In this document: positions 15,856 to 22,736 of the stretch, one piece after another
Numbering within the stretch: the first letter of the stretch is position 1
Layout of the letters: each line of letters starts with the position of its first letter
Position numbers and translations under genes: made by a program
The notes under the pieces: model-generated
The model's input: the letters and a program-made list of their open reading frames with translations, nothing else
Told to the model about the DNA's origin: nothing
Database searches by the model: none
Assembly (NCBI GenBank): GCA_004292855.1
Contig: RDXN01000090.1
Location: 1 to 33,275 of the forward strand
DNA length: 33,275 nucleotides
Direction of reading: 5' to 3'
Origin: Cytophagales bacterium
GTDB taxonomy: Bacteria; Bacteroidota; Bacteroidia; Cytophagales; Spirosomataceae

Positions 15856-16980
15856 TTACACATACAACAGCTCGTCAAACACATAGGCTACCTGAGAAGC
15901 CCGCGAAAGCGCACGTCGGGCAAATACAGCCCACTCGTCGGGAAGCGATTCGCTGACGGTTCTGAGCCGTTCGAGATCGCTTTGGGCGGCTGGATCGACA
16001 ACGGCTGAACCATGCTCGCAAACCGCATAAAAATGCGAACGACTATCTGGCACAGCACTGAACTCGCCTAATAGGGCCAGTTGCCAAATAGCCCGGTAGA
16101 GACCAATAAGTTCCAGAATAGCTTCGACGGAGGCTTGGCTACAGGCTGTTCGGAACTCAACGGTGCCGAACGAACGCGGAACAATGAACGAATAATCGCG
16201 CACAAACGACTCACTATCAGCCACTAACTGATCGTATGTTTCGAGGGAGTTTGGAACGCGTACCGGAAACCCAGCCGCCCGGTACGAGTCGGCAAAGCTG
16301 TCGCGATAGATCAGCGGACGCACGCAATGCGCCCAATGCCCGCGAAACTGACGGCTCCGGCTGAAGAGCCACGGAACAAGGTATTCGTAGCTGTACAAGA
16401 CCGGAATCAGGGCCATTGTTGAAGCCGACGAGCGCAGAGCGGGCAGGTGAACGTGCGTTGCAGCCATGACCGATGAGAGCATTACCGAGCCAAACGTTCG
16501 CGTTGGCAGAGGTCGTTTAAGCAGTTTTCCCTGGCGGTCGGCAGCCAGTGCCGAGACCGGAAAGGCCTGTTCGTTAGGCAAGTGGTCGGGCAAACAACCT
16601 ATATCAGAAAAGTACAATCCTTCCTGCTGGGCCGCTTCTCGTATATATCCCCATGTCTCGGCATGCATAGATTCAAATATAGTAGGGGTTGGCACGGGGG
16701 GAAACGCTACTTCCAGAACATGGGTGAACCCATCCGGCTTAATGTCGAGCGTGCCCCAGGGAGTGGTGCGGGTAGCAATGCCTGCGGTGTGGTCAGATGA
16801 CAATTGGTAGCTACAAACGCCCTTTCGAGCCATTCGCGCTAACAAATTTGTGATATCTGTACACGTAGGAGCCACGCCGTGTTTCAGGATAAATCGCTCC
16901 TGTTCGACGCCAACAGACATAGCACTAGCATCTCGACCGAGGTGTTTCCCCGGTAAATTGATTGTATACGTAGCAGGCAT
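15856..16980 (-). CDS. GCS2-like carboxylate-amine ligase (glutamate-cysteine ligase family 2)
   Basis: This 374-residue protein resembles the GCS2 family (glutamate-cysteine ligase type 2 and YbdK-type weak ligases), which forms gamma-glutamyl amide bonds with ATP. Evidence is the motif order: MSVGVEQERFIL (family GVEEE-F), SSDHTAGIAT, SVMAATHVHLP (the HVH metal/nucleotide motif), and near the C-terminus IVPRSFGTVEFRTACSQAS. The first motif carries Gln where the family usually has a second Glu, so the metal site may be altered. The start at 16980 (MPATYTINLPGK) is preferred over 17007. No glutathione synthetase is nearby, which argues against plain glutathione synthesis and for a ligase of unknown amine substrate. 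Family assignment is by eye. Confidence 0.7.
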   Translation of the reverse strand: MPATYTINLPGKHLGRDASAMSVGVEQERFILKHGVAPTCTDITNLLARMARKGVCSYQLSSDHTAGIATRTTPWGTLDIKPDGFTHVLEVAFPPVPTPTIFESMHAETWGYIREAAQQEGLYFSDIGCLPDHLPNEQAFPVSALAADRQGKLLKRPLPTRTFGSVMLSSVMAATHVHLPALRSSASTMALIPVLYSYEYLVPWLFSRSRQFRGHWAHCVRPLIYRDSFADSYRAAGFPVRVPNSLETYDQLVADSESFVRDYSFIVPRSFGTVEFRTACSQASVEAILELIGLYRAIWQLALLGEFSAVPDSRSHFYAVCEHGSAVVDPAAQSDLERLRTVSESLPDEWAVFARRALSRASQVAYVFDELLYV

Positions 16981-17079
16981 TGGGTAGGGTAGGAAAAGAA
17001 TTCTCACTAAAGGCCACCAATGTATGCGTTTTATACGTTTTGTACAAAAGTTTCTCTGTTAAATTTTTGCTTTTTAACC

Positions 17080-17087
17080 CAAATTTA
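17080..17087 (-). promoter_or_regulatory. Candidate -7 box in AT-rich spacer before the GCS2-like gene
   Basis: TAAATTTG on the minus strand fits TAnnTTTG and lies about 100 bases before the ligase start at 16980. The spacer 16981-17128 is strikingly AT-rich compared with flanking genes, as expected of a promoter region. No -33 TTG at standard distance was found. Confidence 0.27.
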
Positions 17088-17128
17088 TTTAACAATAAAT
17101 ACTCATTATATCTTTCTTTTTTGTGTTC

Positions 17129-18196
17129 TCACCTCTCGTTCGGAAAGACCACCTGCCCCGTTCGCTGCGATTCGTAAATAGCTTGAAACAACTGCACCAC
17201 CCTGCGGCCATCTTCGCCCGTAACGGCGGGCGCATGACCCTCGCCAACGGCCTTGCAGAACTCCTTCAGTTGCTCGGCAAAGAAGAACACCATGTTATCG
17301 ACAGAGTGGAAATGGTCGGCGTCTTCTTTAACCCAGTCGGCCAGAAGGTGTTCCTCGCCGGGGACCGTCCAAAGGTCGTTGGCCGGTGGCTCCAGAATAG
17401 TCGACTGCCCCGCTACAAACATGGACCCACCGTCGGTTTGCACACCCACCGAAGCCCCACTGCTGCCGTGTACATGTACCTTCCCGAATAAACCCGGCTT
17501 TTGCGAATTACTCAGCATAATGTTGCCCAGTCCGCCATTTTTGAACCGGACAATGGCCAGAGCCGTGTCTTCTACTTCGATGTAGGGGTGGTTTACGTTG
17601 GCCCAAACGCCAAATACGGACTCCACTTCGCCCATGTACCAAAGCAGCAAGTCTAACTGGTGCGGAGCCTGATTTACCAGCACCCCGCCCCCCTCGGTAC
17701 TCCACTTGCCGCGCCAGGGGTCGCTGCCGTAATAGGCCTCGCTGCGCCAACCGAGCAGTTGCGCCACGCCCAGAGCCGGGTTACCAATTTTGCCGTCTAG
17801 AATAGCTTGCTTCACGCGGGTGCTGGAGGCATAAAACCGGCGTTGGCTCACGGTGCCTAAGAACCGATTACTCCGCTTGGCGGCTTCGATCATGGCGTCG
17901 CAGTCCTCGACCGATGCCGCCAACGGTTTCTCGACCAACACGTGGGCACCAGCTTCGAGGGCAGGTACGGCTACCTCGCGATGAGCCGGGTGGGGCGTAC
18001 AGACCACGCACACGTCGACCTGTTCGCGGGCGATCATCTCGGCAATGTCGGTGTAGGCGTTGATGCCGTATTGAGCGGCAAATAGATCGGCGCGTTCGCG
18101 GTTGCGGCCATAAACGGCGACGAGGTTGCCCGCCTGTTGGGCGGCTTTGGCGTGTAGATGGGCCACTTTGGCAGGGCCAATAATTGCGATATTCAT
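17129..18196 (-). CDS. Gfo/Idh/MocA family oxidoreductase
   Basis: An NAD(P)-dependent sugar or inositol dehydrogenase-type protein of 355 residues. The N-terminal Rossmann domain (about 1-120) begins MNIAIIGPAKVAHLHAKAA and includes VCVVCTPHPAHREV and the hallmark HVLVEKPLA, whose Lys-Pro is part of the active site. The C-terminal alpha/beta domain has GGGVLVNQAPHQLDLLLWYM, where the Asp and His pair typical of the family is visible. The nucleotide loop reads G-P-A-K-V-A rather than G-x-G-x-x-A, a mild departure. The start at 18196 is chosen because the upstream ten residues precede the first strand. It is divergent from valS with a 67-base spacer. The substrate is unknown. Confidence 0.92.
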   Translation of the reverse strand: MNIAIIGPAKVAHLHAKAAQQAGNLVAVYGRNRERADLFAAQYGINAYTDIAEMIAREQVDVCVVCTPHPAHREVAVPALEAGAHVLVEKPLAASVEDCDAMIEAAKRSNRFLGTVSQRRFYASSTRVKQAILDGKIGNPALGVAQLLGWRSEAYYGSDPWRGKWSTEGGGVLVNQAPHQLDLLLWYMGEVESVFGVWANVNHPYIEVEDTALAIVRFKNGGLGNIMLSNSQKPGLFGKVHVHGSSGASVGVQTDGGSMFVAGQSTILEPPANDLWTVPGEEHLLADWVKEDADHFHSVDNMVFFFAEQLKEFCKAVGEGHAPAVTGEDGRRVVQLFQAIYESQRTGQVVFPNER

Positions 18197-18251
18197 GCTT
18201 CTATAAAGCAGGGGATTCGGAGCCACCTACCGTTTATTTGGCGTATCGGTT

Positions 18252-18259
18252 TATTTTTG
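18252..18259 (+). promoter_or_regulatory. Candidate -7 box just before valS
   Basis: TATTTTTG fits TAnnTTTG and lies only four bases before the valS ATG. If used, the mRNA would be leaderless or nearly so. No -33 TTG at the right distance was found, so a chance match in this T-rich stretch is possible. Confidence 0.25.
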
Positions 18260-18263
18260 CGCT

Positions 18264-20900
18264 ATGATCGCGAAAACCTATAGTCCGAAAGACGTCGAAG
18301 ACAAGTGGTATCAGTATTGGCTCGATAACAACCTGTTTAAGTCGACCCCCGACGAACGGGAGCCATACACCATTGTGATTCCGCCCCCCAACGTGACGGG
18401 GCTGCTGCACATGGGCCACATGCTCAACAACACCATTCAGGATGTGCTGATCCGTAAGGCTCGCATGGAAGGCAAAAACGCCTGTTGGGTTCCGGGCACC
18501 GATCATGCCAGCATTGCCACTGAGGCCAAAGTGGTAAACATGCTCAAAGAACGCGGCATCAAAAAAAATGACCTCACCCGCGAGGAGTTTATGACCTACG
18601 CCTGGGAGTGGAAAGAGAAGTACGGCGGCATTATTCTCCAACAACTCCGCAAACTCGGTGCTTCCTGCGACTGGGAACGCACCCGCTTCACGATGGAGCC
18701 GGACCTGTACGAGTCGGTGATCGACGTGTTTGTTGATCTTTATAACAAGAGACAAGTTTACCGGGGGGTTCGGATGGTGAACTGGGACCCGCAGGGCCTC
18801 ACCGCCGTATCGGACGAGGAGGTAATCATGAAAGAAATCCAGCAGAAGCTGGTGTACATCAAGTACGAGATAAAAGGAGAGGGCTTTATCACCATCGCCA
18901 CGGTGCGGCCTGAGACGATCATGGCCGACTCGGCGATCTGCGTGAACCCCAACGACGAGCGCTACAAGCGTCTGATTGGCAAGCAAGCCCTGATCCCGCT
19001 CATCAATCGGGTCATACCGATCATTGCCGATGACTACGTGACAATGGATTTCGGGACGGGCTGCCTCAAGGTGACGCCCGCCCACGACCCGAACGATTAC
19101 GAACTGGGCATCAAGCACAAACTGCCCGTGATCGACATCCTGAACGAAAACGGCACGCTCAACGAGAAGGCGCAGATTCTGGTCGGTAAAGACCGGTTTG
19201 CGGCCCGGAAGGAGATTATCATGATGCTCGAAGAGGCTGGGCATATCGAAAAGACCGAGGAATACAAATCGAACGTGGGTTACTCGGAGCGGACCAACGC
19301 CGTGATCGAGCCGAAGCTGTCGTTGCAGTGGTTCCTCAAAATGGACAAGATTGCCAAGCCCGCGCTCGACAACGTCATGAACGATGTGGTGCAGTTGGTG
19401 CCACCCAAGTTCAAAAACATGTACCGGTCCTGGATGGAGAACCCGCACGACTGGTGTATTTCGCGCCAACTCTGGTGGGGTCAACAGATTCCGGCCTTCT
19501 ACATGAAAGACGGAACCATCATCGTCGCCAAAAACAAGCGCGAAGCCCTTCGAAAGGCACAGCGTGATTACCAACTCTTTGCCCTGACCGAGCAGGATCT
19601 GACGCAGGATGAGGACGTTTTGGACACCTGGTTCTCGTCGTGGTTGTGGCCCATATCGGTATTTAACGGCATCAAGGAGCCAAACAACGCTGATATTCAG
19701 TATTACTACCCGACCAACGACCTCGTTACGGGCTTCGATATTATTTTCTTCTGGGTGGCCCGCATGGTCATGGCGGGCTACGAATACCGGCAGGAACGGC
19801 CCTTCCGCAACGTGTATTTCACGGGTATGGTGCGCGACAAGCAGGGCCGTAAAATGTCGAAACAACTCGGCAACAGCCCCGACCCGCTCGACCTGATCGA
19901 AATTTTCGGAGCCGACGGCGTCCGTACGGGTATGCTGTTCAGTTCGGCAGCCGGCAACGACCTCCTGTTCGACGAGAAACTGTGCGAGCAGGGCCGTAAT
20001 TTCAACAACAAGGTTTGGAACGCATTCCGGTTGGTTGAAGGATGGGAGGTCAGTGAGCAGTTGACAGTAAGCAGTGAGCAGTTGCCCATCCGCTGGTTCG
20101 CATCCCGCCTGAACGCAACCCTGGCTGAGGTGGAAGACCATTTCGGCAAGTTTCGGATTTCGGATGCCTTGCAGAGTATTTACAAGCTCATTTGGGACGA
20201 TTTCTGCTCGCAGTACCTCGAAATGGTGAAGCCGCCCTACGATCAGGAGGCCAACAAGTCGCTGCCGATGGACGCCGAAACGTACGCGGCTACGGTCGAC
20301 TTTTTCGAGCAGTTGCTCCAACTGTCGCACCCGTTCATGCCGTTCATCACGGAAGAAATCTGGCAACAACTACGGGAGCGTGAGTCGGGCGCGAGCATCT
20401 GCGTGGCCCCGTTCCCGAAGGCGGGTGAGGTGGACAATCAGATCATTGCCGACTTCGCTATCCTGACAGAGGCCGTGAGCAACATCCGCAACTTACGGTC
20501 GGCGAAGGGGTTGTCGCCACGAGTGGAGTTGCCCTTGACGATTCGGACCGAGACTCCCGACCGCTACCGACCGCTCGAAGGCTTGTTTGTTAAACTGGCG
20601 AACGCGGTCGACGTTGCGTATGCTCCAAAAAGCTCTGAAGAGAAACTGGCAGGTGTTCCGTTTCTGATAAAGAGCGACGAGTTTTTCGTAAACATCGCCG
20701 GGGAGGTCGACGAAGAAGCCGAGCGGGCCGAGGCTCAAAAGGAACTGGATTACCTGATCGGGTTCCGCGACTCGACGCAGAAAAAGCTCGCCAACGAGAA
20801 GTTCGTAGCCAACGCCAAACCCGATGTTGTCGAGCGCGAACGCCAAAAACTCGCCGACGCTGAAGCTAAAATTAAAGCGTTACAGGAGCGGCTGAAATAA
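18264..20900 (+). CDS. valS: Valyl-tRNA synthetase
   Basis: A class I aminoacyl-tRNA synthetase of 878 residues that charges tRNA-Val and edits Thr-tRNA. The HIGH motif is in PPNVTGLLHMGHM (about residues 41-53) and the KMSKS motif is KMSKQLGNSPDP (about 530). The editing (CP1) domain occupies the region between, with VRPETIMADSAICV and GTGCLKVTPAHDPNDYELG. The C-terminal 60 residues form the arm-like coiled coil (from about 815, Glu/Lys/Ala-rich). An oddity lies at residues 597-607, where the start of the anticodon-binding domain carries SEQLTVSSEQL, encoded by a copy of an intergenic repeat (20052-20084). A 711-codon frame on the opposite strand (18234-20369) is an antisense shadow. prmA follows on the same strand after a double-hairpin repeat. 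Confidence 0.97.
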   Translation: MIAKTYSPKDVEDKWYQYWLDNNLFKSTPDEREPYTIVIPPPNVTGLLHMGHMLNNTIQDVLIRKARMEGKNACWVPGTDHASIATEAKVVNMLKERGIKKNDLTREEFMTYAWEWKEKYGGIILQQLRKLGASCDWERTRFTMEPDLYESVIDVFVDLYNKRQVYRGVRMVNWDPQGLTAVSDEEVIMKEIQQKLVYIKYEIKGEGFITIATVRPETIMADSAICVNPNDERYKRLIGKQALIPLINRVIPIIADDYVTMDFGTGCLKVTPAHDPNDYELGIKHKLPVIDILNENGTLNEKAQILVGKDRFAARKEIIMMLEEAGHIEKTEEYKSNVGYSERTNAVIEPKLSLQWFLKMDKIAKPALDNVMNDVVQLVPPKFKNMYRSWMENPHDWCISRQLWWGQQIPAFYMKDGTIIVAKNKREALRKAQRDYQLFALTEQDLTQDEDVLDTWFSSWLWPISVFNGIKEPNNADIQYYYPTNDLVTGFDIIFFWVARMVMAGYEYRQERPFRNVYFTGMVRDKQGRKMSKQLGNSPDPLDLIEIFGADGVRTGMLFSSAAGNDLLFDEKLCEQGRNFNNKVWNAFRLVEGWEVSEQLTVSSEQLPIRWFASRLNATLAEVEDHFGKFRISDALQSIYKLIWDDFCSQYLEMVKPPYDQEANKSLPMDAETYAATVDFFEQLLQLSHPFMPFITEEIWQQLRERESGASICVAPFPKAGEVDNQIIADFAILTEAVSNIRNLRSAKGLSPRVELPLTIRTETPDRYRPLEGLFVKLANAVDVAYAPKSSEEKLAGVPFLIKSDEFFVNIAGEVDEEAERAEAQKELDYLIGFRDSTQKKLANEKFVANAKPDVVERERQKLADAEAKIKALQERLK
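20052..20084 (+). repeat. Intergenic-type repeat translated within valS
   Basis: Two direct copies of AGTGAGCAGTTG (20052-20063 and 20073-20084), exactly 21 bases apart, encode SEQL twice. The 16-mer GTTGACAGTAAGCAGT at 20060-20075 is identical to 2178-2193 in the inverted repeat before lspA. Confidence 0.85.
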
Positions 20901-20904
20901 GAAA

Positions 20905-21029
20905 ACCCTGCCAGTGGGGTGCCAACCCCCTGGCAGTGGTTGAAGGCTAGGTTACTTTCTACATTTCACAATTCTGAGACTTAATCCCACGTCACCACTG
21001 CCAGGGGGTTAGCACCCCACTGGCAGGGT
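20905..21029. repeat. Double-hairpin inverted repeat between valS and prmA
   Basis: Arms at 20905-20940 and 20994-21029 (36 bases each, one mismatch) enclose a 53-base spacer. Each arm is itself palindromic: TGCCAG-T-GGGGT, loop GCCA, ACCCC-C-TGGCA. So the DNA or RNA can fold either as one long stem or as two separate hairpins. It starts four bases after the valS stop and ends 14 bases before the prmA start. It may be REP-like; no transposase is present. Confidence 0.88.
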
Positions 21030-21043
21030 GTCGTAACTCCCCT

Positions 21044-21916
21044 ATGAACTATACCGAACTAACCCTAACCCTCGCGCCTGATTACGCCGATATCCTGACC
21101 GCCGAGTTGGCCGAGTTGGGCTTTGAATCGTTTGTTGAGACCGACGAGGGCCTCAACGCCTACATCACCGAACCGGAGTTCGACGAGGTTGCCGTGCGTG
21201 AGGTGATCGCGAAATATGCCGACCAAACCGCCATTACGTATCAAATTACGTCGCTGGAGAAACGGAACTGGAACGCCGAATGGGAGCAATCGTACCAGCC
21301 CATTGAGGTGGCCGGTACGGTACGGGTGCGGGCCTCGTTCCACGAGCCGGCCCCCGGTGACGGTTCTTCGCGGTTCAAATACGATCTCATAATAAACCCC
21401 AAAATGTCGTTTGGGACGGGACACCACGAGACCACCGCCATGATGCTTGAGCATCAGTTGGGTATCGACCATGTGGGCAAGGGCGTGTTGGACGTGGGCA
21501 GCGGCACGGGTATTCTGGCGATTTTGGCCGCTCAGATGGGGGCCGCCGACGTGTTGGCGTTCGACATTGAGGAGTGGGCTGTCGAGAACGCGCAGGAGAA
21601 CGCCGAGTTGAACCACTGCCCACAGATTCGGGTGTTCCAAGGCACCATCGACAACGTGGACCCGGCAAGCCGTTTCGACATTGTGCTGGCCAACATCAAC
21701 CGGAACGTGCTATTGGCTGAAATCCCCACCTATGCGAGCCTGATGCGCCCCGGAGCCTACCTGCTCGTCAGCGGATTCTATGAACACGACGCCATCGACA
21801 TCGAGCGCAAAGCCAAAGAAGCGGGCCTGTCGCCAATCAATGGTATGTCGATCAACCAATGGACCTCGCAGGTATTTATGAAAGACGATGGGGCTTGGGT
21901 AGCGGCAATGGGATAA
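21044..21916 (+). CDS. prmA: Ribosomal protein L11 methyltransferase
   Basis: PrmA trimethylates lysines and the N-terminus of ribosomal protein L11 using S-adenosylmethionine. The 290-residue protein has the N-terminal L11-recognition domain (about 1-95) and a class I methyltransferase domain: INPKMSFGTGHHETT ahead of the SAM-binding motif I GVLDVGSGTGILAILAA, the acidic end of strand 2 in LAFDIEEWAVENA, and the catalytic-site LANINRNVLLAEI. The length is standard. Its only unusual feature is its leader, in which the double-hairpin repeat ends 14 bases before the ATG and could affect translation. The convergent higA gene ends nine bases downstream. Confidence 0.96.
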   Translation: MNYTELTLTLAPDYADILTAELAELGFESFVETDEGLNAYITEPEFDEVAVREVIAKYADQTAITYQITSLEKRNWNAEWEQSYQPIEVAGTVRVRASFHEPAPGDGSSRFKYDLIINPKMSFGTGHHETTAMMLEHQLGIDHVGKGVLDVGSGTGILAILAAQMGAADVLAFDIEEWAVENAQENAELNHCPQIRVFQGTIDNVDPASRFDIVLANINRNVLLAEIPTYASLMRPGAYLLVSGFYEHDAIDIERKAKEAGLSPINGMSINQWTSQVFMKDDGAWVAAMG

Positions 21917-21925
21917 GCTGTGTTG

Positions 21926-22282
21926 TTAAGCTAACAGGCTAGTAGCTGGTATGCCTAACTCTTTGTGAAGAAACCTCATGAATGCAACACTCATTTGTTT
22001 CTTTCCATTAATGATTTCTGAAATTGCGCTTTTGCTCATGCCTATTCGCTGGGCTAAACCGCTTTGGTTTAGCCCCTGCTCGGCCATCTCATATTTCAGG
22101 GCATCAATGGCTGAAAGCGGCTCGATATTATAGTGCTTTTTCTCGTACTCGTGAATGACCAATGAAAGCACTTCCAGAAGGTCTCCCTCCGGCGTATTGG
22201 GCTTTGCATGAAAAACGCCTTCCAAACGTTTCAAAGCCATTTCATACTCTTGCTCTGACTTAATCGGTTTAATGGGTTCCAT
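21926..22282 (-). CDS. higA: HigA-type antitoxin with XRE helix-turn-helix
   Basis: The 118-residue protein has a C-terminal Cro/C1-type helix-turn-helix at about residues 60-112 (LKYEMAEQGLNQSGLAQRIG, then MSKSAISEIINGKKQMSV). The N-terminal half is the acidic/helical region typical of HigA proteins that bind HigB (EYEMALKRLEGVF and HEYEKKHYNIEPLSAIDALK). It follows the toxin gene with six bases between, the toxin-first order characteristic of higBA. It is expected to neutralise HigB and repress the shared promoter by binding a palindrome; a strong palindrome lies ahead of higB. Codon use and composition are AT-richer than the flanking housekeeping genes, which suggests acquisition. Confidence 0.93.
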   Translation of the reverse strand: MEPIKPIKSEQEYEMALKRLEGVFHAKPNTPEGDLLEVLSLVIHEYEKKHYNIEPLSAIDALKYEMAEQGLNQSGLAQRIGMSKSAISEIINGKKQMSVAFMRFLHKELGIPATSLLA

Positions 22283-22288
22283 ATCTGT

Positions 22289-22594
22289 TCAGGGTTTGTA
22301 CTCTACTGTTTTAGCGTCGATGGCATCATACTCTTTGTGTGTACCGATGAATTTTACAAAGCAAAGTCCAAATACGTAATTGAATGCAGCGATGAGCCGA
22401 TATTTATTACGAGCTATGTTGAACACAACTCGTTCATTACCAACATAGTCCGCGTTGTTGAAATCGCCCACCACTTCCTGAGGTGATGAGTACGTTTTGC
22501 TTTCAATTTTGGTGTACCAATTTCTTAGACTTGCTTCAGCGTCGGGGTATGTTTGCCAAAACTGTTTTAGCGTTTTAAGGGCATGTATTCGCAT
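22289..22594 (-). CDS. higB: HigB-type mRNA interferase toxin
   Basis: A 101-residue RelE-superfamily toxin of the HigB branch, which cleaves mRNA at the ribosome. From the ATG at 22594 it reads MRIHALKTLKQFWQTYPDAE, followed by the core motifs SSPQEVVGDFNNADYVGNER, VVFNIARNKYRLIAAFNY and the C-terminal VKFIGTHKEYDAID; these match the HigB family pattern closely, including the basic residues of the active site. The frame extends to a further ATG at 22627, but that start lies within the palindrome and would add 11 unusual residues. It is cotranscribed with higA. No sign of inactivation. Confidence 0.93.
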   Translation of the reverse strand: MRIHALKTLKQFWQTYPDAEASLRNWYTKIESKTYSSPQEVVGDFNNADYVGNERVVFNIARNKYRLIAAFNYVFGLCFVKFIGTHKEYDAIDAKTVEYKP

Positions 22595-22607
22595 AAAATA
22601 CGCGTAG

Positions 22608-22648
22608 ATTTGCCACAAAGTTCGCAAATAGCGAACTTTGTGGCAAAT
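22608..22648. promoter_or_regulatory. Palindrome ahead of higBA, probable operator
   Basis: Perfect 18-base arms ATTTGCCACAAAGTTCGC (22608-22625) and its complement (22631-22648) with a five-base spacer AAATA, ending 13 bases before the higB start. HigA-family antitoxins bind palindromes overlapping their own promoter, so an operator is the favoured reading. A terminator or RNA leader hairpin is the alternative. Confidence 0.6.
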
Positions 22649-22736
22649 TTGTTTTGGGAGAGAGACCAGTGCATGTTTTTAATGGCTAATTTGATTCAAG
22701 CTCTGCAACTTGAAGCGGGCAAATCGTTATAAGAGT

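Noticed and set aside
16981-17177. 65-codon plus-strand frame in the AT-rich spacer
   Set aside because: Low-complexity composition and overlap with the 3' end of the oxidoreductase gene; no support for translation.
18234-20369. 711-codon open frame on the minus strand opposite valS
   Set aside because: It is antisense to a complete, motif-verified ValRS; the product is His/Val/Leu-rich without domains, as expected from mirror reading of codon-biased GC-rich genes.
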